Source: Caldifarciminota bacterium (GTDB lineage Bacteria > WOR-3 > Hydrothermia > WGAB01). Taken from it: a DNA stretch of 10,077 nt. Below the pieces are notes generated by a model, which saw only the letters and a list, made by a program, of their open reading frames with translations, was not told the DNA's origin and ran no database searches. The stretch covers positions 1 through 10,077 of the forward strand of contig WGAB01000109.1 in NCBI GenBank assembly GCA_015489295.1, in the 5' to 3' direction. Shown piece after piece: positions 1-6,703 of the stretch (the stretch's first letter is position 1; each line of letters opens with the position of its first letter). The translations under genes were made by a program, and so were the position numbers.

Positions 1-1302
1 GGCGCCAACCCCATGGAGGTGAAGCGCGGCATCGACAAGGCCGTGGATGCCGTGGTGGAGGAACTCAAGAAGCTCTCCCGCGAGGTGAAGGACCGCCGCG
101 AGATCGCCCAGGTGGCCGCCATCTCCGCCAACAACGACATGGACATCGGCGAGAAGATCGCCGAGGCCATGGACAAGGTGGGCAAGGACGGCGTCATCAC
201 CGTGGAGGAGGCCAAGGGCATTGAGACCTATGTGGAGATCGTGGAGGGCATGCAGTTCGACCGCGGCTACATCTCCCCCTACTTCGTGACCAACCCCGAG
301 AAGATGGAGGCCGTGCTGGAGGAGCCCTTCATCCTGCTCCACGACAAGAAGATCTCCTCCATCCGCGACATCCTGCCCGTGCTGGAGAAGGTGGCCCAGC
401 AGGGCAAGCCCATCCTGGTGATCGCCGAGGATGTGGAGGGCGAAGCCCTGGCCACCCTGGTGGTCAACAAGATCCGGGGCACGCTGCAGGCCTGCGCGGT
501 GAAGGCGCCGGGCTACGGCGAACGCCGGAAGGCCATGCTGGAGGACATCGCCATCCTCACCGGCGGCCGCGTGATCTCCGAAGAGGCTGGCATGAAGCTG
601 GAACACGCCCAGCTTTCCGACCTGGGTCGGGCCAAGCGGGTGATCGTGACCAAGGACAACACCACCATCGTGGAGGGCTACGGCAAGAAGGAAGACATCC
701 AGGCCCGGATCCAGCAGATCAAGGCCCAGATCGAGGAAACCAAGTCGGACTACGACCGCGAGAAGCTCCAGGAGCGGCTGGCCAAGCTCGCGGGCGGCGT
801 GGCCGTGATTTACGTGGGTGCTCCCACGGAGACGGCCATGAAGGAAAAGAAGGCCCGCATTGAGGACGCCCTGCACGCCACCAAGGCCGCGGTGGAAGAG
901 GGCATCGTGCCTGGCGGCGGCGTGGCCCTGGTGCGTGCCATGAAGGCCGTGGACAAGCTGAAGCTGGAAGGCGACCAGAAGGTGGGGGCAGAGATCGTGC
1001 GGAAGGCGCTGGTGGAGCCCCTCAAGCAGATCGCCGAGAACGCCGGCTACGAAGGCACTCTGGTGGTGGAGGAGGTGAAGAAGCTCGCCAAGAACAAGGG
1101 CTTCAACGCGCTCACCGGCGAGTATGTGGACATGTTTGAGGCCGGCATCATCGACCCCACGAAGGTGGAACGGGTGGCGCTGCAGAACGCGGCCTCCATC
1201 GCCTCGCTGCTGCTGACCACGGAGGCGCTGGTTACCGAGATCAAGGAGAAGGAAAAGGCCAACACACCGCCGGGCGCCGGTGGTGAGTTCGGCGAGTTCT
1301 AA
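1..1302 (+). CDS. groEL: GroEL (60 kDa chaperonin, Cpn60), 5'-truncated by the window edge
   Basis: This is the large subunit of the group I chaperonin, a cytosolic double-ring ATPase that folds proteins together with GroES. The reading frame is open from base 1 ([10 protein letters not shown]), which matches E. coli GroEL from about residue 110, so the ATG at 13 is an internal Met and roughly the first 109 residues lie outside the window. Visible family blocks include [66 protein letters not shown] (here [19 protein letters not shown]) and [12 protein letters not shown]. They also include GIIDPTKV, whose Asp corresponds to the catalytic Asp398 of E. coli. The C-terminus lacks the usual Gly-Gly-Met tail and ends in [11 protein letters not shown]. 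The TAA stop is at 1300-1302. groES and the heat-shock promoter, if present, would be upstream. The identification is secure; only the N-terminus is unseen. Confidence 0.98.
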   Translation, partial: GANPMEVKRGIDKAVDAVVEELKKLSREVKDRREIAQVAAISANNDMDIGEKIAEAMDKVGKDGVITVEEAKGIETYVEIVEGMQFDRGYISPYFVTNPEKMEAVLEEPFILLHDKKISSIRDILPVLEKVAQQGKPILVIAEDVEGEALATLVVNKIRGTLQACAVKAPGYGERRKAMLEDIAILTGGRVISEEAGMKLEHAQLSDLGRAKRVIVTKDNTTIVEGYGKKEDIQARIQQIKAQIEETKSDYDREKLQERLAKLAGGVAVIYVGAPTETAMKEKKARIEDALHATKAAVEEGIVPGGGVALVRAMKAVDKLKLEGDQKVGAEIVRKALVEPLKQIAENAGYEGTLVVEEVKKLAKNKGFNALTGEYVDMFEAGIIDPTKVERVALQNAASIASLLLTTEALVTEIKEKEKANTPPGAGGEFGEF

Positions 1303-1312
1303 TGGAAAACCC

Positions 1313-1354
1313 TTCGGTGGCGGCCCGCCGCGTACGCGGCGGGCCGCCACCGAA
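1313..1354. repeat. 42-bp perfect palindrome between groEL and the fmdB-like gene
   Basis: The 21-base arm TTCGGTGGCGGCCCGCCGCG plus T (1313-1333) is followed directly by its exact reverse complement up to 1354, with GTAC at the centre (1332-1335). In RNA it would form a very stable GC hairpin starting 10 nt after the groEL stop and ending 13 nt before the next ATG. Neither side has a run of six or more T, so it is not a textbook Rho-independent terminator on the plus strand; what follows is AACCCCTTACAACC. It may act as a terminator or attenuator for groEL, an mRNA 3'-end stabiliser or processing site, or a dispersed repeat. The palindrome itself is certain; its role is not. Confidence 0.85.
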
Positions 1355-1367
1355 ACCCCTTACAACC

Positions 1368-1628
1368 ATGCCCATCTACGATTTTGCGTGCCCCCGCTGT
1401 GGCCACCGGGAAGAGGTCCTGATCCTCCCCGGAGATAACGGCGAAGTGCCCCGGTGTCCCAAGTGCGGCACCCCCATGAAACGGGTGTTCTCGGGGTCCG
1501 TGGGCCTTGTCTTTAAGGGCTCCGGGTTCTACATCACCGACTACAAGAACAAGTCTTCCAGCCCTTCCAGCCAAAAGGAGCCCTCGGAAAAGTCCTCCTC
1601 GGGCTCCAAGGAATCCGACGCCTCCTGA
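1368..1628 (+). CDS. FmdB-family small zinc-ribbon protein
   Basis: An 86-aa protein of the FmdB putative regulatory family (zinc ribbon, often annotated 'zinc ribbon domain-containing protein'). It starts with the family's characteristic MPIYDFACPRCG and carries a four-cysteine zinc-binding site, Cys8-x2-Cys11 and Cys30-x2-Cys33. A short segment with VFSGSVGLVFKGSGFYITDY follows, which is also typical. The last 25 or so residues are a Ser/Lys/Glu-rich, probably disordered tail. The molecular function of the family is not established; regulation of transcription or translation was proposed from the name gene. The ATG at 1368 is chosen because the family begins with MPIY. An in-frame ATG at 1302 overlaps the groEL stop (TAATG) and would add 22 residues encoded across the palindrome. 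No Shine-Dalgarno sequence precedes 1368. The pfkB-like gene follows after 6 nt. Confidence 0.9.
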   Translation: MPIYDFACPRCGHREEVLILPGDNGEVPRCPKCGTPMKRVFSGSVGLVFKGSGFYITDYKNKSSSPSSQKEPSEKSSSGSKESDAS

Positions 1629-1634
1629 GCTTTT

Positions 1635-2549
1635 ATGCCCCCACGGGTGGCCCTCATCGGCTCGCCGGTTCTGGATACCCTCCGGCTGGCCGATGGCACC
1701 GAATTTCGGTCCTTTGGAGGCCTCCTCTATTCTCTCGCGGCCATGGCCCGCCACGCGGGCGACCGCCTGGCCCTCTACCCCGTGTTTTACATTGGCGAAG
1801 CGGAACGGCCGGCCCTGGGACGTCTGCTCCGTCAGTTGCCCGGCGTGCACCCCGACCACATTAAAACCGCCGAGGCCACCCACACGAACCTTTTGGTGTA
1901 CCATCCCGACGGCTCCCGCACCGAGTACTTCCAGGCCCGTGGCCGGGGTTTGAGCCTCCAGGACCTGCTCCCGGTCCTGGAGTTTGAGGGCTTCTTCGTG
2001 AACTACATCCACCCCTCCGACCTGCCCCGCGAGGTGTTTCGCTCGCTCTCCCGGGGCACCACCGGCTGGCTCTACCTGGATGTCCACAGCCTGATCCGGG
2101 TTCCGGACGACGCAGGCGTGTATCAGGCCCGGCCGCTGCCCGGCTGGCAGGAGGTGCTGAGCTGGGTGGATCTGGTACAGATGAACGAGGAGGAAGCCCG
2201 GGTGCTGACCGGTCTGGAGCTGCCTCCCGGGCCCGAAGGCCTGGCCGTGCTCCTGCAAATGATCCTGACACTCGGGCCCTCGGTGGCCACCGTCACTCTG
2301 GGGAGTCAGGGGGCCCTGATGGCCGAGCGGCTCCGCAGGAAAAACCGGGCTCCGGTGCTCCGCCGCCCGCCTCAGGTGATAGAGGCCCGGCACACCACCG
2401 GCTGCGGCGATGTCTTTGGTGCCGTGTTCTTTGCCGAGTTCCTGCTGACCGAAGACCCCTATCGGGCTCTGGAGGCCGCGCTGCAGCGTGCCGCGGAGCA
2501 TGCCGCCGGCCGCTTTTTGCCCTCTCTATCGGAGGGCTTCCGCCCATAA
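1635..2549 (+). CDS. PfkB-family (ribokinase-like) carbohydrate or nucleoside kinase
   Basis: A 304-aa cytosolic kinase of the PfkB/ribokinase superfamily, which transfers phosphate from ATP to a hydroxymethyl group of a sugar, nucleoside or similar substrate. The N-terminal substrate region has the Gly-Gly turn in FGGLLYSLAAMAR (residues 27-39). NEEEARVLTG (184-193) matches the family's central NxxE-type block, and TLGSQG (221-226) matches the conserved T-L-G-x-x-G strand. The C-terminal signature is HTTGCGDVFGAVF (253-265), with Asp259 as predicted catalytic base and an anion hole from TGCGD. A Cys replaces the usual Ala in GAGD. The length is normal for the family. I cannot tell the substrate: the N-terminal lid and sugar-binding residues do not match ribokinase, fructokinase or adenosine kinase clearly. 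The gene lies 6 nt after the fmdB-like stop, has no clear Shine-Dalgarno, and its stop overlaps the convergent rocA terminator. Confidence 0.88.
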   Translation: MPPRVALIGSPVLDTLRLADGTEFRSFGGLLYSLAAMARHAGDRLALYPVFYIGEAERPALGRLLRQLPGVHPDHIKTAEATHTNLLVYHPDGSRTEYFQARGRGLSLQDLLPVLEFEGFFVNYIHPSDLPREVFRSLSRGTTGWLYLDVHSLIRVPDDAGVYQARPLPGWQEVLSWVDLVQMNEEEARVLTGLELPPGPEGLAVLLQMILTLGPSVATVTLGSQGALMAERLRRKNRAPVLRRPPQVIEARHTTGCGDVFGAVFFAEFLLTEDPYRALEAALQRAAEHAAGRFLPSLSEGFRP

Positions 2550-2581
2550 AAGAACCGGGGCACCCCGGAGGGATGCCCCGG
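2548..2581 (-). terminator. Rho-independent terminator of the minus-strand operon, between convergent pfkB and rocA
   Basis: Bases 2555-2562 (CCGGGGCA) pair with 2574-2581 (TGCCCCGG). Three more inner GC pairs (2563-2565 with 2570-2572) form around a CGGA tetraloop, with A2573 bulged. Read on the minus strand the stem is followed by TTCTTTTATG, a T-rich tract, so it fits an intrinsic terminator 24 nt after the rocA stop. On the plus strand the stem is followed by CCCCTTCC without a T run, so termination of pfkB transcripts here would be weaker. The T tract overlaps the pfkB stop codon. Confidence 0.85.
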
Positions 2582-2605
2582 CCCCTTCCTCTCCAGAACC
2601 ACACC

Positions 2606-4156
2606 CTACCGGTACTTTTCCGAAACCGACTTGCCCTGCAGGAACAGCAGCAGGTAATCGCGGCCGCCAGCCTTGGAGTCGGTGCCCGACATGTTGAAGC
2701 CGCCAAAGGGGTGCACATCCACGAGGGCGCCGGTGCACTTGCGGTTGATGTACAGGTTGCCCACGTGGAACTCCTCTTTGGCCTTCTTGATCTTCAGCGG
2801 ATCGCCCGTGAACACCGAACCCGTGAGGCCGTAGATCGTGTTGTTGGCAATCCGGATCGCGTCGTCGAAGTCGCGGGCCTTGATCACCGCCAGCACCGGA
2901 CCGAAGATCTCTTCCTGGGCGATGCGGGCGTCCTCGGGCACGTCCTTGAAGATGGTGGGCTTGATGTAGAAGCCGTTGCCCGGTGCCTTCTCGCCGCCGG
3001 TCACCAGCTTCCCCTCTTCCTTGCCGATCTCAATGTAGGCCAGGATCTTGGCTTCGGCCGAGGCGTTGATCACCGGCCCCATGAAGTAGTTGTCCTTTGC
3101 CGGGCCGATCTCGATCTTCTCGGTCCGCTCCTTCACCATCTCCACGAACTTCTCGTAGATGGGTTCGGTCACGATGAGCCGCGAGGCGGCCGAGCACTTC
3201 TGGCCCTGGAATCCATAGGCCGAGGCCACCACGGCGTCGGCGGCTTCCTCCAGGTTCAGGGCGTCTTCGTCCACGATGATGGCGTCCTTACCGCCCATCT
3301 CGGCGATCACCCGTTTGAGCCAGATCTGGCCCGGCTGCACCTTGGCGGCGAGCTCGTAGATGTGCTTGCCCACCTCCATGGAGCCGGTAAAGGCGATCAT
3401 CCGGGTTTTGGGGTGGGCCACCAGGTAGTCACCGACGGTGGATCCCGGACCGGTAATCAGGTTCAGCACGCCCGCCGGTAAGCCTGCTTCCTCCATGAGT
3501 TCCACAAAGTGGTAGGCGATGACCGCCGAATCCGAGGCGGGCTTCAAAACCACGGTGTTGCCGGTGACCAAGGCGGCGGTGGTCATGCCCAGCATGATGG
3601 CCAGCGGGAAGTTCCAGGGCGGAATCACCACCACCGGGCCCAGGGGGATGTAAAAGTACTCGTTCCGTTCGGTTTCGATGGGGGTGAGTTCCTGGGGCTG
3701 GGCATAGCGAATCATCTCCCGGGCGTAGAACTCCAGGTAGTCAATGGCTTCGGCCACATCGGCGTCGGCCTCGGCCCAGTTCTTGCCCACTTCAAACACC
3801 TGCCAGGCGGCGAACTCCAGTTTCCGCTTCTTCAGAAGGGTGGCAGCCCGAAGGAGCACCATCGCCCGCTCCTCGGGCGGCACGCGTTTCCAGTACTCAA
3901 ACCGCTCGGTAGCCACCTGGATCGCGCGCTCGGCCTCCTCAGGGGTGGCCTTGGCCAGGGTTCCGACCACCTGGTCCTTTTCCGAGGGGTTGATGGACAC
4001 GAAGGTCTCGCGGGTTTTCACCCGTTCGCCGTTGATGATCAGGGTGTACTCCCGGCCCAGCTGGCTTTCTACGCGGGCCAGGGCCTCCTGCATCCTCCGG
4101 CGATTCTCCTCCTTGGTGAAATCTGTAAAGGGCTCGTTTTTGAAGGGCGTGAGCAT
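2606..4156 (-). CDS. rocA: L-glutamate gamma-semialdehyde (delta-1-pyrroline-5-carboxylate) dehydrogenase
   Basis: A 516-aa NAD(P)-dependent aldehyde dehydrogenase that oxidises glutamate-gamma-semialdehyde, formed from proline or from arginine/ornithine, to glutamate in the cytosol. The Rossmann/active-site motifs are present: VIPPWNFPLAI (oxyanion Asn182), IAEMGGKDAI (general base Glu286), YGFQGQKCSAASR (nucleophile Cys321), QEEIFGPVLAVI (414-425) and HPFGGFNMSGTDSKAGG (482-498). FQGQKCSAASR and the EFHVGNLYINRK stretch are typical of the RocA/PutA-type P5CDH clade rather than generic ALDH, and the length is that of the stand-alone Thermus-type enzyme. The start at 4156 is set by GGGAGGTG 4 nt upstream; the frame stays open to 4189, inside the preceding gene. 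It is the last gene of the operon, 13 nt after the zinc-ribbon gene and before a terminator. No proline dehydrogenase is visible nearby. Confidence 0.95.
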   Translation of the reverse strand: MLTPFKNEPFTDFTKEENRRRMQEALARVESQLGREYTLIINGERVKTRETFVSINPSEKDQVVGTLAKATPEEAERAIQVATERFEYWKRVPPEERAMVLLRAATLLKKRKLEFAAWQVFEVGKNWAEADADVAEAIDYLEFYAREMIRYAQPQELTPIETERNEYFYIPLGPVVVIPPWNFPLAIMLGMTTAALVTGNTVVLKPASDSAVIAYHFVELMEEAGLPAGVLNLITGPGSTVGDYLVAHPKTRMIAFTGSMEVGKHIYELAAKVQPGQIWLKRVIAEMGGKDAIIVDEDALNLEEAADAVVASAYGFQGQKCSAASRLIVTEPIYEKFVEMVKERTEKIEIGPAKDNYFMGPVINASAEAKILAYIEIGKEEGKLVTGGEKAPGNGFYIKPTIFKDVPEDARIAQEEIFGPVLAVIKARDFDDAIRIANNTIYGLTGSVFTGDPLKIKKAKEEFHVGNLYINRKCTGALVDVHPFGGFNMSGTDSKAGGRDYLLLFLQGKSVSEKYR

Positions 4157-4160
4157 GGAG

Positions 4161-4168
4161 CACCTCCC
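4161..4168 (-). promoter_or_regulatory. Ribosome binding site deciding the rocA start
   Basis: Minus-strand GGGAGGTG has its GGAGG core 6 nt before the ATG at 4156. It rules in favour of that start over in-frame codons further upstream, such as the one at 4189 inside the preceding gene. Confidence 0.85.
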
Positions 4169-4169
4169 G

Positions 4170-4418
4170 TTAGGTTTCCGGTTCCCCACCCGGAGAGCTG
4201 GAGAGAAAGGCCCTCAGGTAGGGAATCTGCAGAACCCTTTTCTGTTCGGCCTGGGAAAGGTTGGGAAAGATCCGGGGCCAGGTCATGGCCGCACCGCAGT
4301 GCTTGCACACCACGGTTTCGCCCATGTACTCGATGGGCGTGTACTCGGCCACCCGGCCGCAAGCCGGACAGCGAAGGGTGAGGTTGTTCTTTTTCAGGAA
4401 CCCGTCGGTTCGTCGCAT
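4170..4418 (-). CDS. Small zinc-ribbon protein, unknown function
   Basis: An 82-aa protein that I do not recognise as a named family. It has one rubredoxin-like zinc ribbon: Cys17-x2-Cys20-Gly and Cys38-x2-Cys41-Gly, separated by 17 residues including EYTPIEYMGETVV. A basic N-terminus (MRRTDGFLKKNN) precedes it. A short C-terminal part follows (TWPRIFPNLSQAEQKRVLQIPYLRAFL) that looks helical. There is no signal peptide or membrane segment, so it is probably cytosolic. A perfect AGGAGG (4425-4430), 6 nt before the ATG, makes the start firm. It sits in the minus-strand operon, 14 nt after the secreted-protein gene and 13 nt before rocA. It is not homologous by eye to the FmdB-like protein at 1368 beyond sharing a C4 ribbon. 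A nucleic-acid or protein-binding adaptor or regulator is possible but not shown. Confidence 0.85.
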   Translation of the reverse strand: MRRTDGFLKKNNLTLRCPACGRVAEYTPIEYMGETVVCKHCGAAMTWPRIFPNLSQAEQKRVLQIPYLRAFLSSSPGGEPET

Positions 4419-4432
4419 CGCGTACCTCCTGC

Positions 4433-5422
4433 CTATTTGAGGACGACAAAGCTCCGTTTTTCCTGGACCACCTTATTGGCCATCACCTGGAGGATGTAGA
4501 TGCCGGCCGGCCAGTCGGGCACCGGCCAGGTCCAGGTGTAGGCCCGGTGGCCCTCCAGGCCCGGATAGGACTGGGCCATCATCCGCTGCCCCCGTTCGTT
4601 GTACACGGTAACGCGGAGGTCGGCGGCATCGCTAACCTCCACGGTAAGCCCCAGCTCTGTGCCCGGCCGAACCACCCGATGCAGGAGTTCCAGCCGGGTG
4701 AACCGCAGGGGCTGGGTCGGCACCGTCCACACGGTGTCCAGCGCCGTAACCGGCGTGCCGGAGTCCGGCACGGCGTTGCCGTCGGTGTCCAGATGCACCC
4801 GGTAAAAGGTGCGCACCGTATAGGCGTTGCCGAAGCCGAAGGTGGCCCCTGTGGGATTGGGCATCAGGTCGCCCCCGGTGGCGTGGTCGCCGCCCACCAC
4901 CATGGCCACGAGGTCTATGGTCGCACCCGCCGGAAACCCGTGGGGATAGAGCTCGCTCCAGGGCAACAGCACCTCCACGGTGCTCCGGGTACCGGCGTAG
5001 CCGCTGTTGGAAATCAACGCGTTGCCCACCTGTTCGGTGTTGTGGGAGTCCAGGATCCGGCGGACCCCGCCGGTGGAAAGATCGGCGTTCCACAGGGCCA
5101 CCAGGTAGTTGATGCGTACCCCGGCGAACTGGAAGTTCCGGGGGTACCAGTCCAGGCCATTCATGTCGCGCACCCCGCCCTCACCCGTGCCGATGGCGAT
5201 CACCACGCCGTTGTTCTGCACCACATACTCCAGCGCCAGGTACAGGCCGCTTTGGTCCCAGGTCAGATAAAGGTCGTAGAGTTCGTTGCTGGGGCCGTAA
5301 AAGGAATCGTCCGAGGGGTCCTGGAGCACCAGCTCGTCGGCGGCGTAGTCGTCCACCGAGCCGTTGACCTCCACGGTGTGGTAGGGCACGGCCACGAGCC
5401 AGAGGGCGAGCCACAGGGTCAT
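4433..5422 (-). CDS. Secreted DOMON/CBM9-like protein with a FlgD-type C-terminal beta domain
   Basis: A 329-aa protein, probably exported. It begins with a hydrophobic stretch (residues 2-13, Leu/Trp/Ala/Val-rich) resembling a signal peptide but with no Lys/Arg before it. Residues about 17-215 start with VEVNGSVDDYAADELVLQDP and continue through GPSNELYDLYLTWDQSGLYL. That pattern (V-x-G-x-x-x-D-[WY], then acidic strand, then L-Y-L-T-W-D) is seen in DOMON/CBM9-like carbohydrate- or haem-binding beta sandwiches of extracellular proteins. Residues about 240-329 (LTVEVSDAADLRVTVYNERGQ ... WPAGIYILQVMA) look like the FlgD_ig or T9SS-type C-terminal Ig-like domain. The ATG overlaps the binding-protein stop (ATGA, 5419-5422) and has GAAGGAG 5 nt upstream. 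Tight coupling to an ABC binding protein suggests a role in capturing an extracellular substrate, probably sugar; that is inference. I saw no catalytic motif. Confidence 0.8.
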   Translation of the reverse strand: MTLWLALWLVAVPYHTVEVNGSVDDYAADELVLQDPSDDSFYGPSNELYDLYLTWDQSGLYLALEYVVQNNGVVIAIGTGEGGVRDMNGLDWYPRNFQFAGVRINYLVALWNADLSTGGVRRILDSHNTEQVGNALISNSGYAGTRSTVEVLLPWSELYPHGFPAGATIDLVAMVVGGDHATGGDLMPNPTGATFGFGNAYTVRTFYRVHLDTDGNAVPDSGTPVTALDTVWTVPTQPLRFTRLELLHRVVRPGTELGLTVEVSDAADLRVTVYNERGQRMMAQSYPGLEGHRAYTWTWPVPDWPAGIYILQVMANKVVQEKRSFVVLK

Positions 5423-6636
5423 GGGGTCTCCTTCAGGAGTTCGTTGATCCGCCGCACGGCGTCGTGCAGGGCCTGCTCCGGGCTTTTCTTGCCCTGCAGG
5501 GCCAGGTCCATCTCGGCGTTGGCCGCGAGTTCAATGGCGCCGTAGTTGGCCAGGGGCGGCCGGGGCACGGCCGTGTCCATGGCCCGCATGATCACCGGCA
5601 GGAAGGGGTGCTTCAGGGTGTCCACCCGGGCGAAGGCCTTGCGGTTCACCGGCACCTGGCCCAGTTCGTTGGCCCAGAAGGCCTGGATCTCGGGGGAGAG
5701 CAGGAACTTCAGGAACTTCAGCGCCTCGGCCTTCTTCTTGGGGTTCAGGATCACCATGTTGGTGCCGCCGATGGTGGTGCGGGAGCCGGCCGGGCCTGCG
5801 GGCACGGGTGCAATGCCGAAGTTCAGGTTCATCTGCTGCAGTTGCTTGATGGCCCAGGGGCCGGAAAGGATCATGGCGTACTTGCCGTTCACGAAGCCCA
5901 CATCGGGCGAAACCGCTCCGGGTTTCCAGGCGCCCGCCTCAATCCGGTACTTGCGATAGAGGTTTACCTTGAAGGTAAAGGCGCGGATGCCCTCGGGCGA
6001 ATCCAGGAGGCACCGGCTCCGATCCGGCGACAGGAATTTGGCGCCGAAGGAAAAGAAGAACGGGAAGGTCCACCACAGGGAGTTCCGCATGCCAAAGGCG
6101 TAGACGCCCTGGTCCGGATGGGTCAGGCGCCGCCCCACGGCCACGAACTCGTCCCAGGTTTTGGGCGGATCCGTTACACCGTACCTCTGGAACAGGTCTT
6201 TGTTGTAAAAGAGCAGGATGCAGGTGGTTTGGTCGGGCAGGCCGTACAGGGTGTCGCGGATGCGGTTAGATTCGAGAGGGGCCTGCAGGAGTTCGGCGGC
6301 GAGGGATCCCAGGTCTTCCGGCAGGATGGGCACCGCCGCGTGCTTGGCGGCCAGGGTGGCCACAAAGGCGTAGTCCACGCGCGCGAGATCCGGCGGCATC
6401 CCGGCGGCGAGCGCGGTCAGCACCTTTTGCTCCATGCCCTGAAAAGGTACCCGCTGTACCTCAATGGTGACACCGGGATGCTGCGCCTGGTACTTTTCCA
6501 CGATCTTCTGGAAAACGGCGTGCTCTTCGTCGTTATAGCTTTCCCAGATGGTCAGGGTGCTCCTGGAGGACCCACCCCCGGAACAACCTGCAAGAAAAAC
6601 GGCCAGCACCACGATGGCACCCGTCAAAACCCTCAT
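5419..6636 (-). CDS. ABC transporter solute-binding lipoprotein, family 1 (sugar type, MalE-like)
   Basis: A 405-aa extracytoplasmic solute-binding protein of the SBP_bac_1 family that delivers a sugar or similar solute to an ABC importer. A basic Met-Arg start and hydrophobic core are followed by the lipobox LAGC with Cys18 as the predicted lipidation site, then a Gly/Ser linker. The mature part shows family blocks: LTIWESYNDEEHAVFQKIVEKYQAQHPGVTIEVQ in pieces at 28-61, PPDLARVD (81-88), LYGLPDQTTCILLFYNKDLF (130-149), PPKTWDEFVAVGRRLT (157-172), NGKYAMILSGPWAI (250-263) and KKKAEALKFLKFLLSPEIQAFW (300-321). The start at 6636 is chosen for AAGGAG 9 nt upstream and the lipoprotein signal; the frame is open further upstream but through the promoter. 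It is first in a four-gene operon. No MalF/MalG permease or ATPase gene is adjacent. The substrate cannot be read from the sequence. Confidence 0.94.
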   Translation of the reverse strand: MRVLTGAIVVLAVFLAGCSGGGSSRSTLTIWESYNDEEHAVFQKIVEKYQAQHPGVTIEVQRVPFQGMEQKVLTALAAGMPPDLARVDYAFVATLAAKHAAVPILPEDLGSLAAELLQAPLESNRIRDTLYGLPDQTTCILLFYNKDLFQRYGVTDPPKTWDEFVAVGRRLTHPDQGVYAFGMRNSLWWTFPFFFSFGAKFLSPDRSRCLLDSPEGIRAFTFKVNLYRKYRIEAGAWKPGAVSPDVGFVNGKYAMILSGPWAIKQLQQMNLNFGIAPVPAGPAGSRTTIGGTNMVILNPKKKAEALKFLKFLLSPEIQAFWANELGQVPVNRKAFARVDTLKHPFLPVIMRAMDTAVPRPPLANYGAIELAANAEMDLALQGKKSPEQALHDAVRRINELLKETP

Positions 6637-6664
6637 GGTTTCGCGCTCCTTCTCGCAACCTATA

Positions 6665-6693
6665 ATCATACGGCCCTTGCCCAAATCCCTCAA
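6665..6693 (-). promoter_or_regulatory. Sigma70-like promoter of the solute-binding-protein operon
   Basis: On the minus strand TTGAGG (6688-6693) and TATGAT (6665-6670) are separated by exactly 17 nt. They match the -35 consensus at 4 of 6 and the -10 consensus at 5 of 6. Transcription would start near 6658 and give a leader of about 20 nt containing AAGGAG (6646-6651). Confidence 0.7.
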
Positions 6694-6703
6694 ATTTCCG
6701 GCG

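Noticed and set aside
1313..1354. Palindrome as a standard Rho-independent terminator of groEL
   Set aside because: The hairpin is strong but no T tract follows on the plus strand, so it is annotated as a palindrome with open function.
1299..2501. 400-codon open frame on the minus strand opposite fmdB and pfkB
   Set aside because: The translation has no recognisable motif and is rich in Gly/His/Gln/Arg, as expected from the complement of GC-rich genes; the opposite strand encodes clear protein families.
2573..4381. Long plus-strand open frames opposite rocA
   Set aside because: They mirror rocA codons, cross the terminator and the real starts, and lack family motifs or Shine-Dalgarno sites.
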